64,000 nt of DNA from Neolewinella lacunae (GCF_014349155.1 NZ_JACSIT010000067.1:62001-126000); one strand, 5' to 3'; shown: positions 16,887-26,349, counted from the first letter of the stretch. Made by a program: numbers and translations. Notes: generated by a model not told the origin, from the sequence alone.

Positions 16887-17316
16887 TTGGCCAAAACTGG
16901 TGCCAGGCGCCCGGACAGACAAAAAAATAGTGTTGTAACGCTAGCCCGTGCATTTGCATAGGTCGTGGCTTATGGCGACTTTTGGCCCGCCGTATTCATC
17001 TGGGTTGGTTTGCATTAGGCGAAGGCATGGTTAAGGCTGTGCGCAGCGTGCTTCCATTCCGCCCTGGGTAAAAAGCCCGAGGATGGTACGGCAGATTGCC
17101 CCTGTGGTGAGGCACCCGGTGCCCACTACCGCCCAGTGTGCAGATTGCCCGCTGGTGCCCCTTGCTTGTTGTCGATTAGCTGCGAAAACCCTTTGGCCCG
17201 GTCGTCTTCCCGGCCGCCGCCGCTCCCACCCCGATGATTTGCAGGCTTTGGGCAGTCCCTCTCCCCTGCCACCGGAAAGATCCGCCTGGCCATTTTTAAC
17301 CCAGTACTGTTTTACG
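16887..17316. other. Intergenic region upstream of glgP
   Basis: About 430 bp between the OmpA lipoprotein stop and the first plausible glgP start. It contains two similar CAGATTGCCC segments (about 17091 and 17141) but no gene, tRNA or clear promoter that I can support. Confidence 0.5.
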
Positions 17317-17343
17317 ATGACGTCCTCCTTAACGCTTACGGAT

Positions 17344-19872
17344 ATGAAGCTCAAACGCATCTATATTCAAAACCAGCTTCCCGCAGTCCTTTCACCCCTC
17401 CAGCGCCTGAGCCACAATATTTGGTGGTCCTGGAATTTTGCGGCCCAGGACTTGTTCCACCAGATTGACCCCGAGCGCTTCCGGGAGCTGAACTACAACC
17501 CGGTAGCATTGCTGGAAACCCTGGACCCGGCCCGCATCAACGAGCTGGCCGCCGATACCGCCTTCATTGAGCGACTCCAGGCGGTGGAAAAAGCATTCGA
17601 TGCCTACCTGGCCGTGCCCAAAAAAGCGGGCCCCAAGCTGGCCTACTTCAGCATGGAGTACGGCCTCCACATCAGCCTCAAACTGTACAGCGGCGGCCTT
17701 GGCGTGCTGGCGGGCGACTACCTCAAGGAAGCCTCCGACAGCAACGTCGACCTCTTCGCCGTAGGCTTGCTCTACCGCTACGGTTACTTCAACCAGGGCC
17801 TGAGCATGAACGGCGACCAGATCCACCTCTACCCCGCACAGAAGTTCACGCAGTTGCCCGTTGAGCCCGTCCGCAAAGCCGATGGCAACTGGCTGAAGGT
17901 ATCCGTTCCCATCCAGGGGCGCATCGTGCAGGCCAAGATCTGGAAACTCCCCATCGGGCGGATCAACCTCTACCTGCTGGACACTGACCACGAAGACAAC
18001 AGCCAGGACGACCGGGCGCTGACCCACATGCTCTACGGCGGCGACAACGAGCACCGGCTGAAGCAGGAGATCCTGCTCGGCATCGGCGGCGTACGGGCCA
18101 TCGAGGCGATGGGCCTGGCTCCGGAGGTCTACCACCTCAACGAAGGCCACGCGGGCTTCTTGAGCATCGAGCGCCTGAAGAACTTCGTTGCGGGTGGCCT
18201 GCGTTTCCCCGAAGCGGTTGAAGCCGTGCGGGCCAGCAGCCTGTACACCACGCATACGCCCGTGCCCGCCGGCCACGACCACTTCTCAGAACACCTGTTG
18301 CGGAACTACCTCTACAACTACGCGCAGGAACTGGGCATCACCTGGGAGGAATTCGTCGCTCTGGGCCGTAAAGACCCTCACAACCCCGGGGAAGACTTTA
18401 ACATGTCCAACCTCTCCATCGCCCTGAGCCAGCGCGTCAACGGCGTATCCAAACTCCACGGTGAGGTAAGCCAGGAGATGTTCACCCCCCTCTACCCCGG
18501 CTACACGCCCAATGAAGTTCACATTGGCTACGTCACCAACTCCGTCCACTACCCTACCTGGATTGCCCACGAGCTGCACGAGCTTTACAGCACGGTATTT
18601 GGCAAAGATTGGCTGGCCGACCAGAGCAACAAAGACATCTGGCGCAACATCCACAAAATCGACGATAAGGTGCTCTTCGAAGCGCGCCACCGGCTCAAGG
18701 TGCGGCTGCTCGACTATGTCCGCGAAAAGCTGAAGGCCGACATGCAGCGCCGAGGGGAAAGTCCGCGGATGACCTACGACATCCTGAGCAAGATCAACAA
18801 CAATGCCCTCGTGCTCGGCTTCGCCCGTCGTTTTGCCACCTACAAGCGGGCTACGTTGCTGTTTCAGAACGAGGAGCGGCTCAAGGCGTTGGTCAACCGC
18901 GCCGATCAGCCCGTCATTTTCCTCTTCGCTGGCAAGGCCCACCCGGCCGACCAGGGCGGACAGGATCTCATCCGCCGCATCCTCCACGTGAGTAAGAAAC
19001 CCGAGTTTGCGGGCAAGATCATTTTCCTGGAAGATTACAACATGGAAATGGCCAAGCTCCTTACCCAGGGCGTAGACATCTGGCTGAATACCCCCACGCG
19101 TCCTCTGGAAGCTTCGGGTACCTCGGGCATGAAAGCAGCGCTCAATGGATCGGTCAACTTCTCCGTTCTCGATGGCTGGTGGGCCGAAGGGTACCGCCCC
19201 GACGCGGGCTGGGCCCTGCCCCTGGAACGCACGTACCAGGAGCAACACCTCCAAAATGAGCTGGACGCCGAGTTGATCTACCACACCATGGAGGAAGAGA
19301 TCATCCCCACCTACTTCCAGCGCGACGCCACCGGCATCAGCAGCAAATGGATGCACTACGTCAAGCAAATCATCGCAGAAGTGGCCCCCACCTTTACGAT
19401 GAAGCGGATGATGGACGACTACTACGAGCGTTTCTACTTCCCCCTCGCGAAGAGCCAGCAGGCGACCAGCAAATCAAACTACGCCAAGGCCAAAGCCTAC
19501 GCCGCCTGGAAGGAAGACCTGCGCACCAAATGGTCGGGCATCGAAGTGCTGGATAACAACACCTTCGATACGGTCAACTACGCCCTGCCCGTTGGAGAGA
19601 CCTTCAACGCCGAGATTACCATCGATACGAACGGCATTGACGCCAGCTCGCTGCTGCTCGAAGTTTGTTTTTACCAGCGACTGACCGAGGAAAAGATTGA
19701 GTTGCGCCGGGTGGAGGCCTTCGAGCTAAAAAAAGCTACGGGCAACAAAGCGACCTTCGCACTGGCTCTCGATCCGCGCCTGGCGGGGGTTTACGAGTAC
19801 GGCTTCCGTCTGCGCCCGCAGCACGAACTTATGCCCCACGCCCAGGACCTGAACCTGGTGTTCTGGGTGTAA
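17344..19872 (+). CDS. glgP: Alpha-glucan (glycogen/maltodextrin) phosphorylase
   Basis: An 842-residue GT35 enzyme that releases glucose-1-phosphate from alpha-1,4-glucans with a PLP cofactor. The N-terminal DUF3417 region (PLQRLSHNIWWSWN) marks the shorter bacterial/archaeal GlgP type. The PLP-binding lysine is K597 in ASGTSGMKAALNGS, and the core motifs GGLGVLAGDYLKEASD, YHLNEGHAGF and TTHTPVPAGHD are present. I prefer the ATG at 17344 (MKLKRIYIQ); an in-frame ATG at 17317 would add nine residues, and longer starts run into non-coding sequence. With manA and the GH31 enzyme it indicates internal glucan use, though these genes are not clustered. Confidence 0.93.
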   Translation: MKLKRIYIQNQLPAVLSPLQRLSHNIWWSWNFAAQDLFHQIDPERFRELNYNPVALLETLDPARINELAADTAFIERLQAVEKAFDAYLAVPKKAGPKLAYFSMEYGLHISLKLYSGGLGVLAGDYLKEASDSNVDLFAVGLLYRYGYFNQGLSMNGDQIHLYPAQKFTQLPVEPVRKADGNWLKVSVPIQGRIVQAKIWKLPIGRINLYLLDTDHEDNSQDDRALTHMLYGGDNEHRLKQEILLGIGGVRAIEAMGLAPEVYHLNEGHAGFLSIERLKNFVAGGLRFPEAVEAVRASSLYTTHTPVPAGHDHFSEHLLRNYLYNYAQELGITWEEFVALGRKDPHNPGEDFNMSNLSIALSQRVNGVSKLHGEVSQEMFTPLYPGYTPNEVHIGYVTNSVHYPTWIAHELHELYSTVFGKDWLADQSNKDIWRNIHKIDDKVLFEARHRLKVRLLDYVREKLKADMQRRGESPRMTYDILSKINNNALVLGFARRFATYKRATLLFQNEERLKALVNRADQPVIFLFAGKAHPADQGGQDLIRRILHVSKKPEFAGKIIFLEDYNMEMAKLLTQGVDIWLNTPTRPLEASGTSGMKAALNGSVNFSVLDGWWAEGYRPDAGWALPLERTYQEQHLQNELDAELIYHTMEEEIIPTYFQRDATGISSKWMHYVKQIIAEVAPTFTMKRMMDDYYERFYFPLAKSQQATSKSNYAKAKAYAAWKEDLRTKWSGIEVLDNNTFDTVNYALPVGETFNAEITIDTNGIDASSLLLEVCFYQRLTEEKIELRRVEAFELKKATGNKATFALALDPRLAGVYEYGFRLRPQHELMPHAQDLNLVFWV

Positions 19873-19926
19873 AAGCTGGTGGGTACTTTTGCCAAAGTCT
19901 TGGTAAAAACTGATCATTTCACCGTT

Positions 19927-19962
19927 GGGCGGTAGCGCAGGGCACAAGCTGCGCTACCGCCC
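19927..19962 (+). terminator. Perfect 14-bp hairpin between glgP and miaE
   Basis: GGGCGGTAGCGCAG (19927-19940) and CTGCGCTACCGCCC (19949-19962) are exact inverted copies around an 8-nt loop. There is no good T-run (only CCTTTTCC further on), so it may be a weak terminator, an mRNA 3' stabiliser or a control element of miaE, whose ATG is 16 bp away. Confidence 0.45.
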
Positions 19963-19978
19963 CCAACACCTTTTCCAG

Positions 19979-20584
19979 ATGGATACCCCCGCTACCGTTC
20001 AGATGCTTCACCTGCAGTTGCCCACCGACCCCCGTTGGGTCAACCTGGCAGAAATGGACCTGGAGGAAATCCTGACCGACCACGCCTACTGCGAACAGAA
20101 GGCGACCACCAGTTGCATTTCCCTGATCCAGGGCTACCCCGATTACCCCGAGCTGGTGGAGGAAGTAGCGCCGGTGGTCACCGAAGAATGGGGGCACTTC
20201 CGCATGGTTTTGCACGAACTGGACAAACGCGGTCTGAAGCTGGGCCGGCAGCGCAAAGACGAGTACGTTAACGGGCTGATGGGCTTCCTGCAAAAAGGCG
20301 GTGGCCGGGAAGCAGCGCTGCTGGAAAAGCTCCTGCTCTGCGCCCTGATTGAAGCCCGGAGTTGCGAACGTTTCCGGCTGCTGAGCCTCTACTGTGCGGA
20401 CGCTGAGTTGCGAAAGTTCTACCACAAATTCATGGTGGCCGAAGCGGGGCATTACGTACTGTTCATCGAGCTGGCGCGCAAGTATTTTGACCGCGAAAAG
20501 GTCGACCAGCGCTGGCGGGAGTTCCTGGCCTTCGAGAAGCAACTACTGGAGGGAATGGAAGTCAGGGGCGACCGCATGCATTAG
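19979..20584 (+). CDS. miaE: tRNA-(ms2io6A37)-hydroxylase, MiaE family
   Basis: A 201-residue di-iron monooxygenase-like protein that hydroxylates the isopentenyl group of ms2i6A37 in tRNA. The carboxylate/histidine metal ligands of a ferritin-like four-helix bundle are visible: E39, E70 and H73 (EEWGH), E125, E155 and H158 (EAGH). Length matches the family. I start at the ATG at 19979; a TTG at 19925 would put the strong hairpin inside the coding region. The tRNA lysidine synthetase gene follows about 100 bp downstream in the same direction, so two tRNA-modification genes sit together. Confidence 0.88.
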   Translation: MDTPATVQMLHLQLPTDPRWVNLAEMDLEEILTDHAYCEQKATTSCISLIQGYPDYPELVEEVAPVVTEEWGHFRMVLHELDKRGLKLGRQRKDEYVNGLMGFLQKGGGREAALLEKLLLCALIEARSCERFRLLSLYCADAELRKFYHKFMVAEAGHYVLFIELARKYFDREKVDQRWREFLAFEKQLLEGMEVRGDRMH

Positions 20585-20691
20585 CGATCTTTGCTGTCCG
20601 ATGTTTGCCGTCGGATGTTTGCAGAGCGTTACCTGAACCTGTTCGCTGGCAAGGTTACTGGCTCGGGGTCTGGGCAAATTATTCAATTTCC

Positions 20692-22008
20692 ATGGCGGAT
20701 TTAGTCGAGATGTTTCGGGAGGCTGTTCTTCGGGAGCGGCTTTTTACGAAGGCGGATAAACTGTTGCTGGCCTGTTCCGGCGGGCTGGACAGTACAGTTT
20801 TGGCGCACTTGCTGCGGGCCGAGGGTTACGACTACGCCATTGTTCACGTCAATTTTCAGTTGCGGGGTGCCGCTTCGGATGAGGATGCAGCATTCGTCGA
20901 AGAACTGGCGCGGGCGCAGGATGCAAAGTTTTTTGGTACGGCAGTGGACGTCGAAGCCGCAGCACTGCCCGGGGAAAGCACCCAGATGACGGCAAGGCGT
21001 TTGAGGTATAGTTATTTTAAGAAAATTCTGGATGAGTACAAATACGACCTCGTCCTTACGGCCCACCACGCCGACGACAATTTCGAGACCTTCCTTTTGC
21101 ACTTGTTGCGGGGCAGTGGATTGACGGGCCTGGCGGGGATGCAGCCGCGGCGGGATCGCCTGGTGCGACCACTTTTGTCGGTATCCAGGGCGGAGTTGCT
21201 GGCTTACGCCGGGATGCACGGCATCCGGTGGCGGGAGGATGGCAGCAATGCGCAAGATGACTACCTGCGCAACCGCATCCGCCACACGTTGGTCCCGGTA
21301 TTCACGGAGGGTTTTGGCCTGAGCCCTGGCTCCTGGGCCCGGACGGCGGAGCAACTGCGGGGCGAGCAACTTTTCCTGGCCGAGGCCCTGGCGCGGGCGG
21401 CGGCAGCCGGGGCCGGGCAACTGATCCGGCGGCAGGATTACCCCGTTGCGGCCCAGCTACTGACTTTGCTGCACCACCTGCACCCGGGCTTCAGCGCGGA
21501 GCAGCACCGGCAGATGGTGATGGCAACGCGGCCGTTGGTCTTGCGGGGTGAAGAAACCACGGCCTACGTAACCAGGGAAGGCTTGCAATTTTTGGCCAAC
21601 GCCGATCTGGACGCTCCGCTCGCCTTGCCGCTGGAGGTTCAGGCCTTGCCATTTACTTACCAGCACCCCCTGCTCTCGTTGCGGCTGGAGCAGGTGTTGC
21701 GCCCGGAGGAGTTGCGCCTGGCGGACGGCCTCTACCTGGCTCCTTCGTCCTTTCCCCTGCACCTGCGTACGCGCCAAAAGGGCGATTATTTTGCTCCGTT
21801 CGGGCTGGCGGGAAAACGGACGAAACTGAAGGAATACCTGATTGACCGCAAGGTGCCGGCCTGGCTGCGCGATCGCCTGCCGCTCTTGGTGGATGCGGAA
21901 GACAAGATCCTGGCCGTGCCCACTGCGGGCATTGCCGAAGGCTGTGGGGTGGACCCGCAGGATGCCTGGGTTTGGCGGCTGAGCTGGAAGATGACCTACC
22001 CCGCCTGA
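20692..22008 (+). CDS. tilS: tRNA(Ile)-lysidine synthetase
   Basis: A 438-residue ATP-pyrophosphatase that converts C34 to lysidine in the AUA-reading tRNA-Ile. The PP-loop SGGLDST lies at residues 29-35. The N-terminal catalytic domain carries the family's NFQLRG, TARRLRY and TAHHADD motifs and ends with DGSNAQDDYLRNRIR. The C-terminal tRNA-binding domain ends with KGDYFAPFGLAGKRTKLKEYLID. The ATG at 20692 gives the standard N-terminus; an upstream in-frame ATG at 20605 adds an unconserved stretch. The 3' end overlaps the convergent MBL-hydrolase gene by 13 bp. Confidence 0.95.
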   Translation: MADLVEMFREAVLRERLFTKADKLLLACSGGLDSTVLAHLLRAEGYDYAIVHVNFQLRGAASDEDAAFVEELARAQDAKFFGTAVDVEAAALPGESTQMTARRLRYSYFKKILDEYKYDLVLTAHHADDNFETFLLHLLRGSGLTGLAGMQPRRDRLVRPLLSVSRAELLAYAGMHGIRWREDGSNAQDDYLRNRIRHTLVPVFTEGFGLSPGSWARTAEQLRGEQLFLAEALARAAAAGAGQLIRRQDYPVAAQLLTLLHHLHPGFSAEQHRQMVMATRPLVLRGEETTAYVTREGLQFLANADLDAPLALPLEVQALPFTYQHPLLSLRLEQVLRPEELRLADGLYLAPSSFPLHLRTRQKGDYFAPFGLAGKRTKLKEYLIDRKVPAWLRDRLPLLVDAEDKILAVPTAGIAEGCGVDPQDAWVWRLSWKMTYPA

Positions 22009-22886
22009 TCGAGCCAGCGGGCGATGCCGGCAACACTCATGTACGGCGGGTTGGCAACGCGGTAGGCACCGATGGTCTCCTCCCCCACCCCCGCAGCACG
22101 CAATTCATCCTCCACAAAGTTCGTGAACCCGGGTACGATGGCTTCCGTGGTCTGGCCGCTGGCCAAGGCTGTTTTTACGTAGTTGACGTAGTGCGTCAGG
22201 CGTTGGGCAAGTTGGTCGAGATGGTCAGATCCCGCCGCAACGGCACCGTAGTGGGTAAGGTGAAAGTGGCTGGCCCCGAGGCGCTTAAGGCGCTCAATGG
22301 AGCGGGTCCACTCCTCCACGTTGATGTCCGGCGGCGGGCAAGGGGGGACAACCGGGCCGCCCTTGATGCACACCCCGCCAACGTCGCCGGTGAATACCTG
22401 GTCGCCCAGCTGCCAGGCAATGTGGTGGCTGGCGTGGCCCGGCGTATGGTGGGCTATCCAGGTGTTGCCGCCGCGTCGGATTTCTGCACGGTCCTCAACG
22501 GCAGAAATCTGGTCAGGGGCAATGCGCTCCATCCGCCCCCATAGGCGCTCCATGTTGTCCTCCCCGTAAATGCGGGCGGCGGAGCCGTAAAGCCGCGTGG
22601 GATCCAGCATATGCTTCAGCCCGCGGGGATGCACGTAAACGTGGGTGCCCTGTTGCGCCCACCACCAGGCCGCACCAGCGTGATCGAAGTGAATGTGGCT
22701 GAGCAGCAAGGTATGCACCTCCTCCGGCCGGAAGCCAAGCGCGGAAAGGCCAGCCAGCAGATGATCGTGGGTGGAGAAAGGGCCGCACTCCACCAGGGTA
22801 AGGCCATCCGCATCCTCTATGGCAAAAGCAGCAATGGCGGCACTTTCGCCCAGGAAGTGTAAATCAACGGTGTGGATATTTGGCAT
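21996..22886 (-). CDS. MBL-fold metallo-hydrolase
   Basis: A 296-residue cytoplasmic protein of the metallo-beta-lactamase superfamily. The binuclear metal motif is HIHFDHAG (near 64-71), with further ligands in HHTPGHASHH and FTGDVGG and a late His in HLTHYG. The overall form resembles glyoxalase-II-like hydrolases that act on thioesters or lactones. The substrate is not evident. It has its own -7 box (22910-22917) and is convergent with tilS, overlapping its last codons by 13 bp. Confidence 0.85.
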   Translation of the reverse strand: MPNIHTVDLHFLGESAAIAAFAIEDADGLTLVECGPFSTHDHLLAGLSALGFRPEEVHTLLLSHIHFDHAGAAWWWAQQGTHVYVHPRGLKHMLDPTRLYGSAARIYGEDNMERLWGRMERIAPDQISAVEDRAEIRRGGNTWIAHHTPGHASHHIAWQLGDQVFTGDVGGVCIKGGPVVPPCPPPDINVEEWTRSIERLKRLGASHFHLTHYGAVAAGSDHLDQLAQRLTHYVNYVKTALASGQTTEAIVPGFTNFVEDELRAAGVGEETIGAYRVANPPYMSVAGIARWLDQAG

Positions 22887-22909
22887 AATCAGACTTGGTT
22901 AGGGGGAAA

Positions 22910-22917
22910 GCAAGGTA
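22910..22917 (-). promoter_or_regulatory. -7 box for the MBL-hydrolase gene
   Basis: Minus-strand TACCTTGC, 23 bp upstream of the ATG at 22886. Confidence 0.4.
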
Positions 22918-23117
22918 GGCGATTTACGTGGGGTTAGCCCCCAAATCGGGAAAAAAAGGATGCTCCGCACTTTGATCGAGGACAACACCCGGGCTTGTCC
23001 CGCTGCTAGTCCATGCTTTGGAAGAGAAGGAGCGGGAAATACGGGGAAAGTAGCCATAAAGTCGAACATCGGCCAAGGGGAACCTATTAAGAGGAATAAC
23101 ATCAACCAACAGCCAAC

Positions 23118-24218
23118 TTGATCCTCCTGCGCATTCTCGCCTACTTGCTTGGTGCTATCGGGGTGTTCGGTACCCTGGTACCTTTTCTACCCTACGACGA
23201 CTTCTGGATCCGGGGTTTTGACTACCCCCGGCAGCAAATGGTCTTTCTTCTCGGCGTAGCCCTGCTCCTTTGGTGTGGTTCCAACGTAGATTGGGACTGG
23301 TACGACTATCTCGTAACGGGCCTGCTGGTGTTTTGCCTGATCTACCAGTCGGCGCGAATTTTGCCCTACACCCCGCTTTGGAAGCAACAATCAGTAGCCG
23401 CCACCCGGCCCGTGACAGATTCAACAGGCCTGAGTTTGCTCGTTTGCAACGTCCTGCAAACCAACGAAAGCTACGCCAAAGTCATTGACCTTGCCAGGAA
23501 ATGGCAACCGGATTTGTTGCTCACCGTAGAAACCAACCAGGCCTGGGAAGCAGCCCTGCACGCGGGCCTGGATACCGACTACCCCTACCACGTTGATGTG
23601 CCCCTGGAAAATTTTTACGGGATGATCCTGTTCAGCCGCCTGCCACTGATTGATCCGCTGGTAAAGTACCGCATCAAGGAAGACATTCCGAGCATCGATG
23701 CGACCATTGAACTGGGCAACGGCCAGGAAATTGACCTGTACTTCTTACATCCCATGCCCCCCAGCCCTACGGAAGACTACGCCAGTACCGGGCGCGACGC
23801 AGAGCTGGCCTTAGTGGGGCTGGAAGTGGCAAAAAAACAACGCACCGCCATCGTGGCCGGGGATTTGAACGATGTGGCCTGGTCACATTCATCCCGGCTG
23901 TTTCAGCGGCTGAGTGGATTGCGCGATCCACGCCGGGGAAGGGGAATGTATACCACCTTTCACGCCGATTACTGGTTCGCGCGCTGGCCACTGGACCACG
24001 TATTTCACTCAGCAGACCTGGCGCTGGCGGAACTCCATCGCTTACCTCACATCGGATCCGATCACTTCCCGATTTTCGTCCGGTTCAATCACGAGCCACA
24101 CGCCGAAGCACCTGACCTTCCGCAAAAAAAAGAAGGCGACGAAGAAGAGGCGAGAAAGGTAATCAAAAACGGAAGTTCGGGCAAAGACGACGTCCTGATC
24201 GATCCCGAAAAAGATTAG
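23118..24218 (+). CDS. Membrane-anchored endonuclease/exonuclease/phosphatase-family protein
   Basis: A 366-residue protein with three hydrophobic segments in the first ~85 residues (LAYLLGAIGVFGTLVPFL, MVFLLGVALLLW, LVTGLLVFCLIY). They are followed by an EEP (DNase I-like) domain (about 105-325) with ETN, AGDLNDVAWS, PLDHVF and GSDHFPIFV, the usual metal/phosphate-binding sequence motifs. The C-terminus is a charged tail. Such membrane EEP proteins are thought to cleave phosphoesters on the periplasmic side; the substrate is unknown. The start is TTG at 23118 because there is no ATG before the first transmembrane helix. Confidence 0.83.
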   Translation: MILLRILAYLLGAIGVFGTLVPFLPYDDFWIRGFDYPRQQMVFLLGVALLLWCGSNVDWDWYDYLVTGLLVFCLIYQSARILPYTPLWKQQSVAATRPVTDSTGLSLLVCNVLQTNESYAKVIDLARKWQPDLLLTVETNQAWEAALHAGLDTDYPYHVDVPLENFYGMILFSRLPLIDPLVKYRIKEDIPSIDATIELGNGQEIDLYFLHPMPPSPTEDYASTGRDAELALVGLEVAKKQRTAIVAGDLNDVAWSHSSRLFQRLSGLRDPRRGRGMYTTFHADYWFARWPLDHVFHSADLALAELHRLPHIGSDHFPIFVRFNHEPHAEAPDLPQKKEGDEEEARKVIKNGSSGKDDVLIDPEKD

Positions 24219-24250
24219 CAAAAAGTTGCGACAAAAAAGGTTCGTCACTA

Positions 24251-24280
24251 TTGCAAGAACGGTTCCTGGGGCTATCTTTG
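24251..24280 (+). promoter_or_regulatory. Promoter of the S24/LexA-like regulator gene
   Basis: TTG at 24251-24253, 19-nt spacer and TATCTTTG at 24273-24280: exact -33 and -7 elements of the Bacteroidota housekeeping sigma factor. It leaves a leader of about 85 nt before the ATG at 24371. Confidence 0.7.
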
Positions 24281-24370
24281 GGCACGCTGCGGCATTCCGG
24301 AGGGCTCAAGACCTTCGGCACCGCCATCATTCCGCACTCCTCCCTTCGGGGCTTAGTCCTAACACAAGAC

Positions 24371-25201
24371 ATGAACAACGTCGTTTCGCAGCGCTTCATC
24401 AAGTGCCACAATAAGCTGCGGGAAGAGAAACGGGTGCGCTCCAGCCGGGCTTTTGCCATTTCCCTGGATTACCTGCCCCAATCCCTTTCAGAAATCCTGA
24501 AAGGGCGGCGGGATGTGACCGTGGAATTGCTGCGCAAGGCAATTGACAAGTACAAAATGAACCCGGTGTACCTGATGACGGGGGACGGGCCAATGTTCAT
24601 GACCGAAGAGTCCAACCAAAGTTTTCGGGTACTGACCACCATCCAAACGCCGAATGACGACGAGCTGATTGTCCACGTACCCCTGCCCGCGCACTCGGCC
24701 TACGCGGCAGAGCTGGGAGATCCATCTTTTGTGCAGGGCCTGCCTACTTTCGGATTGCCCGATTACAAGTACAAAGTGGGCACCCACCGGAGTTTTGACG
24801 TGCCCGGGGACAGCATGGAGCCGACCCTGTTTGAAGGCGACAAAGTGGTTTGTTCTTTTCTGGAGCCCACCCTGTGGGAATCGGGCATCAAAGACAACTA
24901 CGCTTACGTGGTGGTTACGCGCAGTGACGTGGTGGTCCGGCGGGTAAAAAACCTGATTGCCGAGAGCAAAGAGTTGGAATTGGTGGCGGACAATACTTTT
25001 TACCAATCTTACCGCGTATCCTTATCCGACCTGCGGGAAATTTGGTACGTGAGGGCCAGAATTACCCCTTTCCTGCCTTCCCCGCAGAACATCCAGCGCT
25101 ACGTGCACGAAGAAATGATCGGGCTCAAGGAAACCATCGCCCAGCAGGGCAAGATGATCAATCGCCTTTCGGCGGCCATCGATCGCCTGGGGCAGCCATA
25201 A
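24371..25201 (+). CDS. HTH/S24 (LexA-CI-like) regulator
   Basis: A 276-residue protein: an N-terminal helix-turn-helix-like DNA-binding region (about 1-75, LPQSLSEILKGRRDVTVELLRKAI) linked to a C-terminal S24 peptidase-like domain with the serine motif PGDSMEPTLFEGDKVV (near 151-166), then a coiled-coil-like tail. In LexA/CI proteins a Ser-Lys pair drives autocleavage. Here the lysine position appears to be Arg (DVVVRRVKNL), so self-cleavage may be lost. No Ala-Gly cleavage site is obvious. The ATG at 24371 was preferred because the longer TTG start at 24251 is the -33 box itself. Not flanked by phage genes. Confidence 0.8.
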   Translation: MNNVVSQRFIKCHNKLREEKRVRSSRAFAISLDYLPQSLSEILKGRRDVTVELLRKAIDKYKMNPVYLMTGDGPMFMTEESNQSFRVLTTIQTPNDDELIVHVPLPAHSAYAAELGDPSFVQGLPTFGLPDYKYKVGTHRSFDVPGDSMEPTLFEGDKVVCSFLEPTLWESGIKDNYAYVVVTRSDVVVRRVKNLIAESKELELVADNTFYQSYRVSLSDLREIWYVRARITPFLPSPQNIQRYVHEEMIGLKETIAQQGKMINRLSAAIDRLGQP

Positions 25202-25815
25202 GCAGTTTATCGCTGCGCAGTATTTCCGGCTGGGCGCGGCCGCAGGTGCCAGGTAAGTTAAAGGAGCAATGGAAGGCCCGGCGCTGAGAGAAGCCCAGGC
25301 CCAATAAACCCTTACTCAGTACCCCTAATGCCTGAGCGGTTCTAAAAAAACCACACAGCGGAAAAACGCAGTGCCCGAAAGCTAACCAGCGTGACGTCCT
25401 GCCCCAAAAAGTAGATGACCAGCTACCAACGGTAACTGGCCATCCGGATAACCTACTTCAATAAAAGTTCTCTATTCAGCAGCGTTGCACTGCAGGGAAT
25501 AGATTTCCACTAGCCCGGGCAATAAAAAAAGGGTGAAGCCAAATCATCGGATAGCATCCTGTAGGAATTGACGGTGAAAGTGGTGGGTAATGCGTTCAAA
25601 GTACTATGCTTGGTTTGGTGTTTAGTGCGTTTGGGTGATAGGTTTGGTGAGGGTGGCTTGACTTTAAGCCTAAGTTTGGTACTTGTCTGAGCCGCTTACT
25701 TATTGCGACAGCAAGGTCTTCGATAAAGATACGGACAATGAACTCGTTAAAACAAATATTTTTTTCAATCATTCTTTAAAGCTGCCATTCCCCTGTTCCG
25801 TTGGGGAGCTGAAAA
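25202..25815. other. Intergenic region with repeat copy 3
   Basis: About 610 bp without a supportable gene between the S24 regulator stop and the GNAT stop. It holds the repeat at 25232, a T/G-rich stretch (25600-25680) containing TAAGTTTG at 25671-25678 (a possible plus-strand -7 box with no convincing gene after it) and an AT-rich patch (25730-25790). Confidence 0.5.
25232..25281 (+). repeat. Dispersed NotI-core repeat, copy 3
   Basis: Exact core at 25232-25250 followed by the family tail (AGGAGCAATGGAAGGCCC at 25262-25279), which closely matches the tail of copy 1. It begins 30 bp after the S24 regulator stop. Confidence 0.85.
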
Positions 25816-26349
25816 TCAGGGCTTTCCCTGTGCGGCTCGCTCCAGGTGAAAACGCTGCCAGTGGAACCCATCCCTTGAAAAGTCGCCCTCGGGGAACCGT
25901 CGGAAACCGAGACGCTGCAAGACCCGGTGACTGTTAATGTTACCGTCCGCTGCGCTGGCGACGATGCGCGGTAGCTTACCCGGGCCGAAGCCTTGCTCGA
26001 TCCAGGCTTTGCCGGATTCAGTGGCGTAGCCATTCCCCCAGGCGCTGCGGTGAAATCGGTAGCCTAAGTCTACCGCACCGTCTGGTCCTTGCCGGAGCCC
26101 ACACCACCCTAGCCAGACCGCATCGTCCGTTCGTACTACGGCCCACCTGGCGTACGGCCACTCTTTGCTTTGGGCAAGGTAATCGTGTAAAAAAGTTTCT
26201 GCCGCCTGGGTATTGGCAAAAACTTCATCCTTTGGTATCCAGCGCATGACTTCCGGATCAGCGTTGAGCCGGTACAGTTCCGGGGCGTCAGCCAGTTGGA
26301 AGGGACGCAGGGTTAGCCTGGGGGTGGTGAAGGGGTGGGGGTGCATCAT
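25816..26349 (-). CDS. GNAT-family N-acetyltransferase (RimJ/RimL-like)
   Basis: A 177-residue acetyl-CoA-dependent transferase. It opens with the RimJ/RimL-type N-terminus TPRLTLRPFQLADAPELYRL. The core holds WLGWCGLR and DLGYRFHRSAWGNGYATESG, where the last part is the acetyl-CoA-binding motif A region, and the C-terminus has NINSHRVLQRLGFRR. The acceptor (protein N-terminus, antibiotic or small amine) cannot be predicted. Two ATGs in tandem (26349 and 26346) are possible starts. It is a single-gene unit between two AT-richer intergenic patches. Confidence 0.88.
   Translation of the reverse strand: MMHPHPFTTPRLTLRPFQLADAPELYRLNADPEVMRWIPKDEVFANTQAAETFLHDYLAQSKEWPYARWAVVRTDDAVWLGWCGLRQGPDGAVDLGYRFHRSAWGNGYATESGKAWIEQGFGPGKLPRIVASAADGNINSHRVLQRLGFRRFPEGDFSRDGFHWQRFHLERAAQGKP

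Noticed and set aside
17031-17360. A 109-codon minus-strand frame upstream of glgP
   Set aside because: Overlaps the glgP start region, has no promoter and no recognisable sequence.
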